Counted from the first letter of the stretch, positions 39,711 through 48,969 are shown. The stretch is DNA of 64,000 nt from JBFLYH01 sp964630235 (GCA_964630235.1 CAZVUO010000004.1:186001-250000); one strand, 5' to 3'. Notes: generated by a model not told the origin, from the letters alone. Program-made: numbers and translations.

Positions 39711-40454
39711 TCACTCAAAAATGAGTTCGCTCTCCTTGAGCCAGTTGTCTCCGATTAAATACCACGTGTCCTCCTGTTTCTGGAAGAAAAAAACCACCGG
39801 GTACCAGCGGATGGCTTTCGGATGGTCGTCTTCGAAGTGATAGCTGATCTGGACATTGAAACTGGCGGTGTTTTTTTTGCGGCTGTCGTATTTCAGCTCC
39901 GCCTTCTGCTTGTCCACTTCCATGACCAGTTCCTCGGGAAACCGGCTCGGCAGACGGTTGCGCAACACCTCGCGTCCCCATTCCAGTTTGTCCGACAGCG
40001 CCTGATCCACCATTTTTTCGAAATGTTTCTTGGTCTCCTCTTCCACGGCCAAGGGATCGGTTTTTGGCGCCGGCCGCGAGACCCATGCGGCCAGCTGCAT
40101 CCCCGCCCAGGGCACGGCCACGACGACCGCCAGCACACAGGTTAGAACGATCCAAGAACGCGGCTGGCGCGCGAGCCGCTTGGCCATGGTGACCAGCGGC
40201 CGCTCGCCGAGCTTGACCCGGGGTTCTGGCGGAGGCGGTGGCGCGGCGGGCGCCTGCGGTTTGACCGGGGCCGGAGCAGGCTGCGCCGGCTTGACCGCGG
40301 TGGCCGCGGCGTTCGCTGCGGCCGGCTGCTCCGCGGCGCCGCCCGACGGGCGGACGGCCGAAAGGCGCCGGGTGCCCTTGACACTGCTGCAGTGGGGACA
40401 CGCTTCCGCCCGGTCATCCCTGACCGGACGGCCGCAATTTCCGCAGATCCACAT
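39711..40454 (-). CDS. Zinc-ribbon, single-pass membrane protein of unknown function
   Basis: I do not recognise this 247-residue protein. It has an N-terminal zinc ribbon (Cys4, Cys7, Cys19, Cys22), a Pro/Ala-rich linker (about 35-80), a basic stretch, one membrane segment (101-123) and a C-terminal domain of about 120 residues ending IGDNWLKESELIFE. That domain has the alternating pattern of a small alpha+beta fold (KAELKYDSRKK, FNVQISYHF, WYPVVFFFQKQEDTWYLI) resembling NTF2-like or lumazine-binding-type extracytoplasmic domains. It has its own promoter. Confidence 0.85.
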   Translation of the reverse strand: MWICGNCGRPVRDDRAEACPHCSSVKGTRRLSAVRPSGGAAEQPAAANAAATAVKPAQPAPAPVKPQAPAAPPPPPEPRVKLGERPLVTMAKRLARQPRSWIVLTCVLAVVVAVPWAGMQLAAWVSRPAPKTDPLAVEEETKKHFEKMVDQALSDKLEWGREVLRNRLPSRFPEELVMEVDKQKAELKYDSRKKNTASFNVQISYHFEDDHPKAIRWYPVVFFFQKQEDTWYLIGDNWLKESELIFE

Positions 40455-40484
40455 GGTTGGGTTCCTTGAAAAAGAATTCCTTAA

Positions 40485-40513
40485 ATTTTATCCCAGCGCC
40501 GGGGTGCTGACAA
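40485..40513 (-). promoter_or_regulatory. Promoter of the zinc-ribbon gene
   Basis: TTGTCA and TAAAAT are 17 nt apart, with a predicted start about 24 nt before the ATG. AAGGAA serves as ribosome site. Confidence 0.68.
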
Positions 40514-40543
40514 GGAGGATTGTTGCCCGCGGCGGCGGAACCG

Positions 40544-41575
40544 TCACGCGCGTGGCCAAAGCGCGAGCGCCTGCTGGAACACCGCATCCTCGCTGACGTC
40601 GTCCAAGCAGGCGCGCCGGCCGGCCCGGCAGACCTCGGAATGGCAGGGCTGGCACGGCTGCGGTTGCGTGGCCACCAGGTTGCGGGGCGTGCCCGGGTTA
40701 TTGTTCACGTGGTCGGTCGGGCCGTAACAGATCACCGTCGGAACGCCGAACGCCTCGGCGAAATATTTGGGGCCGGAATCATTGCCTAAAAACAGCCGCG
40801 CGGTCTTGATGGCCGCGGCGACCTGGCGCAGGGGCAGTCCTTCCATCACCAGGGCGGGCGCCTCCAGCTCGGCCGCGCATTCGGCCAGGAGCAGCGCCTC
40901 GGACGCAGAACCGATCACCGCCACCTGGGAGCCTGTGGCCTCGGCCAGGCGGCGGGCCACGCGGCCGAACCGGCCGGCGCCCCACTGTTTGAGCGGCCAG
41001 CCGCCGCCCGGCGCCACCACCAGCAGGGGTTGGGACGGCGTCCATCCGCGCCGGGTCAGGACCTGGCGGGCTTGGGCGTCATCGTCCGGCGTGACAAAAA
41101 ATTCCAGGGACCGGTCCTGCCCCTGCCAGCCCAGAAGCTCGGCGAACTGCAGGTTCAAATCCACTACGTAGCGGTGTTCCGCCACAATGGCCTGGGTGTA
41201 AAAATATTTCCGGCCGCGCAGGGCGAAGCCCATGCGCCGGGGAACGCGGCCGAGGAATCCCCACAGGGCCGTGCGCAGCGTGCCGTACAGGTCAATGAAC
41301 AGGTCAAACCGCGCCTGACGGACACGGCGGATCATCTCCGCCTGCTGACGCGCGGCAAACCACCCTGACCGCTGCCGCAGGTCCCGGGCCGGGTGCGCCC
41401 AGACTTCATCCACGCGGGGATTAACCTCAGCCAGGTCCTGGTACAGGTCGTCCACGGCCAGCGTCAGGCGGGCGCCGGGAAATCTCTCCTTCAGCGCGCG
41501 CAGCAGGGGGAACGTGGTCAGGATGTCGCCGAGGGCCCTGAGTTTCGCCACCAGGATGCGTTTGGGTTCGATCAT
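40544..41575 (-). CDS. Glycosyltransferase family 9 (heptosyltransferase-like)
   Basis: The 343-residue protein has the two Rossmann-like halves of GT-B enzymes. The N-terminal LVAKLRALGDILTTFPLLRAL and the C-terminal GNDSGPKYFAEAFGVPTVICYG are the ADP-heptose transferase signatures. It probably adds a sugar to a lipopolysaccharide core on the cytoplasmic side. Its ATG overlaps the stop of the upstream ligase/GT9 fusion (ATGA), and the family 1 repeat ends exactly at the start region, giving GGGGGGCTCC as ribosome site. The C-terminus has several Cys around CQPCHSEVCRAGRRACLDD, common in this family. Confidence 0.88.
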   Translation of the reverse strand: MIEPKRILVAKLRALGDILTTFPLLRALKERFPGARLTLAVDDLYQDLAEVNPRVDEVWAHPARDLRQRSGWFAARQQAEMIRRVRQARFDLFIDLYGTLRTALWGFLGRVPRRMGFALRGRKYFYTQAIVAEHRYVVDLNLQFAELLGWQGQDRSLEFFVTPDDDAQARQVLTRRGWTPSQPLLVVAPGGGWPLKQWGAGRFGRVARRLAEATGSQVAVIGSASEALLLAECAAELEAPALVMEGLPLRQVAAAIKTARLFLGNDSGPKYFAEAFGVPTVICYGPTDHVNNNPGTPRNLVATQPQPCQPCHSEVCRAGRRACLDDVSEDAVFQQALALWPRA

Positions 41576-43908
41576 GGAGCCCCCCGTGCTTTCCCGGGGT
41601 CCCGCTTTCTGCCATGCGGTTTTTGCATGGCAGACGGCGACCGAAGGAAGTCCCCGTGGGACGACATCCCCACAGCAGGAGAAATATCTTGGTCCTCCCG
41701 CGAAGGGGATGCGGCCTTCCGGTGCTTCAGGCTCCTGGCCAACTCGTCCAGGACCATGTCCGGGGTGAGGGCCTGCCAGCATGCCGGGTCAGCGCACGCG
41801 TCGCGGTGGCAGGGCCAGCAGCCCGGCGGGACATGCAGGGCTTTATGCCCGTTGCGCCCCGGGTAGGCGAACCAGACCCGCGGGTCTCCGGGTCCGAACA
41901 GACCGAGCGTGGGCGTGCCCACGGCCGGGCCCAGGTGCATGGGAAAAGCGTCGTTCGCGACCACGGCCTGGCAGTGCTGCCACAGGGCCGCGAGCTGTCC
42001 GGGTGTCAGGCCAGCGACGGCTTGCGATCCTTTGCCTCCCAGGCGCTGGTAAGCTTTGAGCAGGTCCTGCTCCAGGGGGCCGAACACGAACACCGCCCGC
42101 AGTTTAAACCGGCGCTGCGCCTCCCCTGCCACTTGCAGGAAGCGCTCCAGGGGCCAGCGCTTGGCCGGATGGCTGCCGCCGGCGAACATCCCCAGCAACC
42201 GGCTGGACCGCAAGCCCCGCTGCTTGAGCCAGGTCCTGACCCAGGCGTCATCCTGTTCGTCCACTTCCCAGCGCGGCCGCTGCGAAAGCTGTTTCACGCC
42301 CAGGAGGCGGAGCAGGTCGTAATAGGATTCCCAGGCCGGCCGCGGGCCTGGCCGGTCCGGTTCAGTGCGGGCGTCCAGCAGCCAGTCCCAACCGCGGACC
42401 TTGGGACCCAGCCGGAAGCGGGCGCCACTGGCCGCGGCCAGGAGCACGGTGCGCGGATTGCCGAAAAGGTCGCAGACCGCGTCGTAGTCGGCCCGCCGGA
42501 GAGCGAGCACCGTGCGCCACCACTCCGCAGCACCCTTGCGGGCCAGGACCAGCACCTGGCGCCAGCCTGCCCCGCCGCCGGCCGCGGCCGCGCTGGCCGG
42601 TTCGGTCAAGAGGTCAATGGCCGCGTCCGGGTAATCGCGCTGGAGCAGGCGCGGCAGGCTGGAGGCGAGCAGAATGTCGCCCAAAAAGCGGGGCCGTAAA
42701 AACAGCAGGCGCGGCGCCGGGGGCAGCAGGCGGTCCGAAGCGGCCAGCGCCGGCAGCAGGCCGGTGAGAAAATACACCACCGTGATGACCTGCGAGGTCC
42801 CAAAATTAAACTCGAACAATCCGTTGGCCAGGAACCCCAGGAAGGCCAGGGTCACCCCCAGCACGGTCCCCGCGCGTTCCGGCGCCGTGGCGCGCAAGCG
42901 CCGCCACGCGCCGAACCCCCACGCCAGCAGGGCCGCCGCCCACCACAGATACAGGAGGCTGGCCCCCGCGCCTCCGTTGATGGCCAGCTGCATCAGGGTA
43001 TTGTGCACGTGGGGCGGGCGCTGTTCCAGGGCTTGGGGATGGGCCACGGGCCCATACACTTCGGAGAGGTTGTCCACGCCGTATCCGGTCAGCGGGCGCT
43101 GGGTGATGAGCTTCCAGCCCGAGGCCCACATGTAGCGCCGTTCCACGTTGCTGGAATGATATTTGGAGGTGAGCGTGGCCACGCGCTGGGCCACGGGCGA
43201 GCGCGGGAACAGCGCCAGTCCCAGCACCAGCGCCCCGGCCAGGAGCGCGGCCCAGCGCCAGTCGCGCAGCAGGCCCAGCACCGCGAGCGCCGCGGCCGCG
43301 CCGATCCAGGAGGAACGGGTGTAGGTCAACAGCAGGGCCGTGCCTAAAAGCAGCACGCAGGCCAGCCAGCCCCAGCGCGCGGCCGTGCGCGCGTGGAGGA
43401 ACCGGCTCGCGGCCAGGACCAGGGCCAGCATGAACAGGCCGCCGGCCGCCATGTAATCGCCGGAAAAAGACTTGGCCCGGCCGCCATCCGCGCCCAGCAC
43501 GTGCTGAAGAATCGCCCACGCGCCGCAGACCGCCGCGCCCAACAGGAACCACGTGACCAGGCGTTCGGCTTTCCAGGGATGGACGACGAGAGCGCTGGTC
43601 ACGAAGAACACGGCCATGAGTCCGACCTTTCTCAGGCCGAACAAGCTGGGGTTGAGGCGGCCGAACAGGAGCGAGGACCCCACCAGGACCGCGGCCAGGA
43701 GCAGCAAGGGCCAGGTGGCCGGCGTGGCCGGAAGCCTCCAGTTCCGTCCCCTGGCCATGAGAAACACCCAGGCGCCGGCCGCCACCCAGGCGAAGTTCTG
43801 CAGGGAGATGCTGGCCGCCGCGAAGAGGGCGAACACGGTCAGGGACCAGCAGGCCAGCCGCTCGGCCGCCCGTTCCGGCGGGTGGAGATGCACTGCAGCC
43901 TGGGCCAC
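41572..43908 (-). CDS. O-antigen ligase-like / glycosyltransferase 9 fusion protein
   Basis: The 778-residue protein combines two functions. Residues 1-395 form about ten membrane segments with the Wzy/WaaL-type signatures TYTRSSWIG (about 195) and PPHVHNTLMQL (about 298). Residues 400-745 form a GT9 domain beginning LLFLRPRFLGDILLASSLPR with VVANDAFPMHLGPAVGTP. The GTG start at 43908, 1 nt after the deacetylase stop with GGAGGAGG upstream, is preferred to an ATG inside that gene. The last 32 residues (from GMSSHGDFLRSPS) are encoded by a family 1 repeat. Ligation of surface glycan with core glycosylation is inferred. Confidence 0.85.
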   Translation of the reverse strand: MAQAAVHLHPPERAAERLACWSLTVFALFAAASISLQNFAWVAAGAWVFLMARGRNWRLPATPATWPLLLLAAVLVGSSLLFGRLNPSLFGLRKVGLMAVFFVTSALVVHPWKAERLVTWFLLGAAVCGAWAILQHVLGADGGRAKSFSGDYMAAGGLFMLALVLAASRFLHARTAARWGWLACVLLLGTALLLTYTRSSWIGAAAALAVLGLLRDWRWAALLAGALVLGLALFPRSPVAQRVATLTSKYHSSNVERRYMWASGWKLITQRPLTGYGVDNLSEVYGPVAHPQALEQRPPHVHNTLMQLAINGGAGASLLYLWWAAALLAWGFGAWRRLRATAPERAGTVLGVTLAFLGFLANGLFEFNFGTSQVITVVYFLTGLLPALAASDRLLPPAPRLLFLRPRFLGDILLASSLPRLLQRDYPDAAIDLLTEPASAAAAGGGAGWRQVLVLARKGAAEWWRTVLALRRADYDAVCDLFGNPRTVLLAAASGARFRLGPKVRGWDWLLDARTEPDRPGPRPAWESYYDLLRLLGVKQLSQRPRWEVDEQDDAWVRTWLKQRGLRSSRLLGMFAGGSHPAKRWPLERFLQVAGEAQRRFKLRAVFVFGPLEQDLLKAYQRLGGKGSQAVAGLTPGQLAALWQHCQAVVANDAFPMHLGPAVGTPTLGLFGPGDPRVWFAYPGRNGHKALHVPPGCWPCHRDACADPACWQALTPDMVLDELARSLKHRKAASPSREDQDISPAVGMSSHGDFLRSPSAMQKPHGRKRDPGKARGAP
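41575..41710 (+). repeat. Family 1 structured repeat, copy 8, overlapping coding sequence
   Basis: TGGAGCCCCCC hairpin to CCCGGGG, hairpin CTGCCATG...CATGGCAG, ACGGCGAC, a 24-nt insertion, core ACGACATCCCC and closing AGGGGAT. The insertion AAGTCCCCGTGGGACGAC is absent from the copy at 4114. On the minus strand it encodes the C-terminal tail of the ligase/GT9 fusion and provides the ribosome site of the next gene. Confidence 0.75.
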
Positions 43909-43909
43909 G

Positions 43910-44623
43910 CTAGCGCCTCCTCCAGCCCCGGTACGCCAGGTACCAGCGTGAAATTTTCCGGCGGAAAGCGGGCAGGGTATCCCCGGCTTTGACATAGACC
44001 CGGCGCAGAGCCAGCAGGTCCGCGGTGACGGAGGCGGTCCCCGGGGACGTGGCGCAAGCCGCGCGATACCCCGTGCTGGCCGCCGCGTCCCGGACCCGGC
44101 TGTCCCATTCGCCGTACGGGTAGCTGAACGCCAGGACCTCGGCGCCCAGCAGCTGTTCCAGGTCCAGCCTGGAACCAAGAACTTCCGCAGCCAGGGCCCG
44201 GTCATCCAGCCGCGGCAAATGGGCGTGGGTCTGGCTGTGCGAGCCGATTTCCCACCCCTGGCCCGCGAGCTGCCGCAGCGTGTCGGCGTCCGCGCACGGC
44301 ACCTGGCCCTGGTCCCAGAAATTATTTTTTCCCACGGCGTGGGATACCACGAAGACCGTGGCCGAAAACCCGGCCTGGGACAAAACCGGTTGCGCCAGCT
44401 CCAGGGTCTCCTGGTAGGCGTCGTCGAAGGTGATGACGACCGGCTTGCGGGGCAGGCGCTCCTCCCCGGCGCAGGCCCCGGCCAGCTGGGCGAGGGTGAC
44501 GGTCCGGTATCCCCGGCCCGCGAGCCACTGGATCTGATAGGTAAACGCGGGCAGGGTGATCCCCAGCTGGTCTTTGGGGTGGGAAAGAAGCAGATGGTGA
44601 TACATCAGGATGGGAAGATTCAT
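43910..44623 (-). CDS. Polysaccharide deacetylase (NodB-like)
   Basis: The 237-residue carbohydrate esterase family 4 protein has the catalytic TFDD at 65-68 (Asp67 base, Asp68 metal), the HSQTH metal motif (His128, His132) and SYPYGEWD. No signal peptide is visible from the ATG at 44623, so cytoplasmic action on a lipid-linked sugar, as for similar enzymes in glycan operons, is possible. GAGG precedes the ATG. It lies between the GT39 gene and the ligase fusion. Confidence 0.88.
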   Translation of the reverse strand: MNLPILMYHHLLLSHPKDQLGITLPAFTYQIQWLAGRGYRTVTLAQLAGACAGEERLPRKPVVITFDDAYQETLELAQPVLSQAGFSATVFVVSHAVGKNNFWDQGQVPCADADTLRQLAGQGWEIGSHSQTHAHLPRLDDRALAAEVLGSRLDLEQLLGAEVLAFSYPYGEWDSRVRDAAASTGYRAACATSPGTASVTADLLALRRVYVKAGDTLPAFRRKISRWYLAYRGWRRR

Positions 44624-44705
44624 GTCGCCTCGCACAAGATGCGGACCCACGTCCGGCGTGGTGACCTGTCCGGCGCCGGAAAAGACATTATACCCATAAA
44701 ACAGC

Positions 44706-46991
44706 TCAGCGGTCAGCGACTGATTCGGTGTCCGCTCCCAGTTCCAGAACATGGTCCTGCAAGCGCAGTCCGCCGAACCGGACGCGGCCAGGAAAACCCG
44801 CCAGCTTGAACAGAGGATTGAAGTCTTCCACCCACGGCTGGAGCAGCCAGCCGGGAACGGCCAGACCCGCCGCGTGGACCGCGCGCAGATCAAAGCGCAG
44901 ATTCTCGGAGTCCGGCGTTTGGGGATCGGGTATGACCGCCAGGGCCGCGCAGACCGAGGCGGCAGGCCGGCCGCGCCAGTCCGCGCACACGCGGCCTGCG
45001 GCAAAATCGAGCTGGAGGTGCCGGATGTCGTCTTCGGAGCCGGCCAGGTCCTCGTTGACCTCACTGGCTTGCAGACGCAGGCGATGGACCGTGAGGCCGC
45101 CCACCTCGTAGAGCACCAGGCGGCCAGCCTGCCAGGCTTCCCAGTCGAACGCCACGCCCGAGACCTCCGCGTCCAGTTCCTCGCAGCGCACGCCAAAAGG
45201 CTTGTGCTGAAAATCGCCGACCCGGGCCTGCCGGGCCTGGACCCGGACCGCGTGCAGGCGGCCCAGCCGGGTTTCGGTCTCCGAGGCCGGGGTCACGGTG
45301 AGCGTCAAGGAAGCCGCGTCCCGGACATAAGCGGCCAGGAGCCCGGCCAGCCCTTTTTCCACCAGGTGCAGGATCGCGGGAGCCGGCAGCGCGATGGTCA
45401 CTTCGCGGCGGCGGAAGAGCAGGGCTTCGCTCTGGTCCGGCAGGGGATAGCGTCCCGCCAGCTCGAACCTCCGGCCGGCCGCTGAAGCGGGGTCCAGCAG
45501 TTCGCGGGTGATGGCTTGCGGTTTTTCCACCGCGAATTCCAGGCCCAGGCTCCCGGTTTTCGTGACCGCGAAATCCGTGAACGCGGGCCAGTCCGTGGCG
45601 CCCGCCAGCTGCACGCGGTGCCGGCGGCCGGCCTGAGCGACCACGAACGACACTTTGGAAAATGCCGCGTGGTCCGGGATGACCCGCAAAACAGGCGGCC
45701 GGCGCATGCCGGCGGACAGCCTCTCGACTTCAGCCAGGATCGTTTCCAGGGGCCACACCCGCGGGTCAGGAGCCAGCGACTCCACGACCGGCGACCCGGC
45801 CAGACGGAAGGACAGGACCTGGTGCAGCCAGCCGGCGTGCTGGCCCAGATGCACGTACGCCAGCTGCGCGAGCGACACGGCCATGAGTGTCCGGACCACG
45901 CGGCGCCTGGTCCGGGGCGAACAATCAGCAAGAGCCGTGGATGCGGCCAGACAGGCCAGGGGCAGGAGCGGCAGGGTGTAGCGGTTGTCTTTGTTGCGGA
46001 TGAGCGTCAGCAGGAGGTAAGGCGCGCCCAGCCACCAGGCCCATACCAGTGCCTGGCGCCTGCGCGCCAGCACGTACCCCACTCCCGCCAGGACCGCCAG
46101 GCCCAGGGGCCAGCCGAGCTGGCGCCCCACCGCCAGCACATAGTACACCCAGCTGGCCGGCGAGAGCAGGGAGGGATCGTTTTCCAGGACGCCGCGGGCG
46201 TGAAAATATCCGGACGTGTTTTGCGCGAGCTTCAGCACGTGCGCCGCGTACCACGGTCCGGCCACCAGCGCGGCCAGGCCAAAAGCCAGGAGCGCATTCC
46301 GGACCCAGACCGAGGCTTTCACGTTCCCGCGCGCCACGGCCGCCGCGCCCAGCCCCAGGGGCGGCAGGAGCAGAAAAAAGACCGCGCTCCATTTGGTCAG
46401 CAGGGCCAGACCGAACACCGCGCCGAATCCCAGGGACCAGCCCAGCTTTCCGAACGCTTCGCTGCGCAGGAAAACATAAAATCCCAGCAAAACCCAAAAT
46501 GTCAGCGGCAAATCCAGCATGAAGAACTTCGCCTGGATGCACACCATGGCCCCGGCGGCCAGCATGGCTCCGGCGGCCACGCCCTGGTACACGTCGCCAA
46601 GCCGGCGTCCCAGGAAAAACAGCAGCAGCAGAATTCCCGCGAGATACGCCAGATTGAACCCGGCCGCGAGGTCCGGCCCGGGTCCGGTAAGCAAAAAAGC
46701 GGCTCCGGCGGCCAGCTCCGTCAGCGGCGGATAAAAATCAGACTGGTACAGCAGGCGCGGCAGAAGGCGGGGACCGCCGTCCCGCAGGATCTGGTGGTAC
46801 CCCACGGCGCCCATATAGTGGATAGACTCGTCCCAGGCAAAGGGGCGCTGGTCCAGGGCCAGCCACACGGTCTGGCTGAGCACCCACGCCACCACCAGCG
46901 CGGCCAGCCAAGCCCACGGCGTGCGGCCGGTCGTTTGCCGTTCTCCGCCGGGTTCAGCGGTTTTTGCTTTGCGCAGATCGAGGGAGAGCAA
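44706..46991 (-). CDS. Glycosyltransferase family 39 (ArnT-like) with extra C-terminal domain
   Basis: The 761-residue protein has about ten to twelve membrane segments in residues 25-410 and the GT39 acidic motif AWDESIHY (Asp54, Glu55) in the first periplasmic loop, typical of enzymes using polyprenyl-phosphate sugars. After a lumenal segment, residues about 530-760 form a soluble domain ending VEDFNPLFKLAGFPGRVRFG, resembling the lipid-binding LmeA/DUF2993 type. A TTG start is inferred: the first in-frame start after a stop is TTG at 46991, with GAAAGG 10 nt upstream, two codons after the stop of the preceding gene. Confidence 0.8.
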   Translation of the reverse strand: MLSLDLRKAKTAEPGGERQTTGRTPWAWLAALVVAWVLSQTVWLALDQRPFAWDESIHYMGAVGYHQILRDGGPRLLPRLLYQSDFYPPLTELAAGAAFLLTGPGPDLAAGFNLAYLAGILLLLFFLGRRLGDVYQGVAAGAMLAAGAMVCIQAKFFMLDLPLTFWVLLGFYVFLRSEAFGKLGWSLGFGAVFGLALLTKWSAVFFLLLPPLGLGAAAVARGNVKASVWVRNALLAFGLAALVAGPWYAAHVLKLAQNTSGYFHARGVLENDPSLLSPASWVYYVLAVGRQLGWPLGLAVLAGVGYVLARRRQALVWAWWLGAPYLLLTLIRNKDNRYTLPLLPLACLAASTALADCSPRTRRRVVRTLMAVSLAQLAYVHLGQHAGWLHQVLSFRLAGSPVVESLAPDPRVWPLETILAEVERLSAGMRRPPVLRVIPDHAAFSKVSFVVAQAGRRHRVQLAGATDWPAFTDFAVTKTGSLGLEFAVEKPQAITRELLDPASAAGRRFELAGRYPLPDQSEALLFRRREVTIALPAPAILHLVEKGLAGLLAAYVRDAASLTLTVTPASETETRLGRLHAVRVQARQARVGDFQHKPFGVRCEELDAEVSGVAFDWEAWQAGRLVLYEVGGLTVHRLRLQASEVNEDLAGSEDDIRHLQLDFAAGRVCADWRGRPAASVCAALAVIPDPQTPDSENLRFDLRAVHAAGLAVPGWLLQPWVEDFNPLFKLAGFPGRVRFGGLRLQDHVLELGADTESVADR

Positions 46992-46997
46992 GGGGGT

Positions 46998-47969
46998 TCA
47001 GCCTTTCAGAAAATGTCTCAGCGCGGCCTGGAATACGTCTTCCGCGGTCAAGTCCGCGACCTGACCGGTCTGCGAACGCACCACCGCGTGCTGGTCCAGG
47101 GGATAGGGGTGCCACTCGGCCAGCGGCTCGTTGGTCCACAGGGTGAGGGTCTTGGCGCCCACGGCCACGGCCACATGTTTGGGCCCGGAATCCGCGGCCA
47201 CCACGCCGCCGGACAGGGACATCAAGGCGCCGGCGGTCCTCAAGCTTTGGTTGAAAACCACCGGCGGATCATCCAGTTCCCGCTCGATGGCCGAAGCCAG
47301 TTCCACGTCCTCCGCGCCGGCCAAAATGACCCAGGGGCCGGGAAACCGCTGCCGGGCCAGGCGGAGAAAACCCGCCACCAGTCCTGGCGGGATCGCTTTA
47401 TGCGCCTTGCCCGCCCCAGGCGCCAGCACCCAGAACGGCTGATTCGAGGCCACGCCGTGATCCTCGATATACTCCCGCGCGAACCGCAGATCATCCGTGG
47501 AAAGGGGAAAATCCAGTTCCTGGCCGTCGTCCTCCGCACCCAAAGCCCGGATGGCGTCCAGGTCGCGCTCGATCGCGGATTTGGACTCCTTGGCGGCCAA
47601 GATGGGGATGGTGGCGAAATGGTTCTGGCCGCTGTGGTTGTGGACCACGCGCCAGGCCGCACCCGTGGCCAGGGCCAGCAGGGCCGTTCGCAGCGAAGCG
47701 TGCAGGGCCACCACGCCGTCATAATGGAAGGCGCGCAGCGCGGCCGCGAGCCGCAGCGTGGACAGCCAGTGCTTGTCGTCGTCTACCAAGACCCGGTCCA
47801 CGTAGGGGTTCGCGGCCAGAACGTCCTGCCCGGCGGCCGACACCAGGACCGAGAGCCCGGCCCGGGGATAGGCCCGGCGCAAGGCGCGCAAGGCCGGCGT
47901 GGCCAAGAGCGTATCGCCCAGGCCCCGCACTTTGATGACGAGCAGATTGGACGCAGGGGGGCTAGGCAT
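46998..47969 (-). CDS. Glycosyltransferase family 9 (heptosyltransferase-like)
   Basis: The 323-residue GT-B protein has LLVIKVRGLGDTLLATPALR at the N-terminus and AADSGPKHVAVAVGAKTLTLW in the nucleotide-sugar domain. PGAGKAHKAIPP is the phosphate-binding loop of the family. The start overlaps the end of the WaaF-like gene by 8 nt. Three GT9 genes or domains in this operon imply a core with several heptose-like residues. Confidence 0.88.
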   Translation of the reverse strand: MPSPPASNLLVIKVRGLGDTLLATPALRALRRAYPRAGLSVLVSAAGQDVLAANPYVDRVLVDDDKHWLSTLRLAAALRAFHYDGVVALHASLRTALLALATGAAWRVVHNHSGQNHFATIPILAAKESKSAIERDLDAIRALGAEDDGQELDFPLSTDDLRFAREYIEDHGVASNQPFWVLAPGAGKAHKAIPPGLVAGFLRLARQRFPGPWVILAGAEDVELASAIERELDDPPVVFNQSLRTAGALMSLSGGVVAADSGPKHVAVAVGAKTLTLWTNEPLAEWHPYPLDQHAVVRSQTGQVADLTAEDVFQAALRHFLKG

Positions 47970-48969
47970 GGGATCGCGAACCCGGGTGAAGCAGTTCGCG
48001 GAGCTCCTTTTCCACTTGGTCCACCGTAAGGTTCAGCATGCATTGCAGGTGGCCGGGACGGCAGGTGTTGCGCACGCAGGGCGCGCACGCCAGGCTCGCG
48101 TCGCGCAGCACCCGGCCGCTGGGTCCGAAAGGCCCGGTGACGCGGTAATCCGCCGCGCCCTGCAGCACCAGCACGGGCACGCCCTGGCTGTAAGCCAGGT
48201 GCATGGCGCCGGAATCGTTGCTGACCAGGGCGTCGCAGCGCCGGATGACGGCCGCGGCCTCGCGCAGGGTGGTGCGGCCGGCCAGGTTCAGGAGCGGCGC
48301 CCGGGCGTGGCGCTCCACGGCCAGGGCCGCGTCCTGGTCGCCGGCGCTGCCGACCAGCACCACGGCGTGCCCTTGGCCCAGAAGGCGGTTGGCCAGGGCC
48401 GCGTAGCGGTCCGCCGGCCAGCGCCTGCTCCGGGCGACCGATCCAGGCGCAAGGCCCACCAGCAGGCCGGTCCGCGGCCCCAGCAGCGCGTCCGCCCGGC
48501 CCAGTTCCGCCGGGGTCACCCGCAGTTCCATGCGCCAGTCCTCGCACAGGTCCGGATCCGCGCCGGCGTGCCGCGCGAGATGCAGGTAGACTTTCGGCCG
48601 GGGCCAGGTCTCCATGGCCGGCTCCCAGGCCACGGCCCGGGTCAAGAGCCACCTGCGGCCCTCGGTCGCATACCCCACCCTTTGTTTGCATCCGGCCCGC
48701 CACGCCAGCCAGGCCGAGGAAAAGGAATTGGGCAGGATCACGGCCCGGTCGTACTGCTCGCGGCGCAAAGCGGCCGCGCCCGCGCGCCAGGCAACAATCC
48801 GGTTCACGTCGGGATGGTTCTCCCAGACAGGCGCGACCCAGGGCTTGGCCCACACGTGCACTTCACAGTCCGGGCAGGTGCCCTTCAGCGCCCGCGCCAC
48901 GGGCAGGGCCATGACCGCGTCGCCCACCCAGTTGGGGCTGCGAAGGAGGATCTTTACATTGCCAGACAT
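47962..48969 (-). CDS. waaF: Lipopolysaccharide heptosyltransferase II-like protein
   Basis: The 335-residue protein is closest in motif pattern to WaaF: LRSPNWVGDAVMALPVARAL, GSVARSRRWPADRYAAL and VSNDSGAMHLAYSQGVPVL. WaaF adds the second heptose to the inner core using ADP-heptose. The C-terminal CAPCVRNTCRPGHLQCM Cys cluster is typical for the family. The ATG at 48969 follows a spacer with a palindromic repeat after the GT2 gene. Confidence 0.85.
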   Translation of the reverse strand: MSGNVKILLRSPNWVGDAVMALPVARALKGTCPDCEVHVWAKPWVAPVWENHPDVNRIVAWRAGAAALRREQYDRAVILPNSFSSAWLAWRAGCKQRVGYATEGRRWLLTRAVAWEPAMETWPRPKVYLHLARHAGADPDLCEDWRMELRVTPAELGRADALLGPRTGLLVGLAPGSVARSRRWPADRYAALANRLLGQGHAVVLVGSAGDQDAALAVERHARAPLLNLAGRTTLREAAAVIRRCDALVSNDSGAMHLAYSQGVPVLVLQGAADYRVTGPFGPSGRVLRDASLACAPCVRNTCRPGHLQCMLNLTVDQVEKELRELLHPGSRSHA

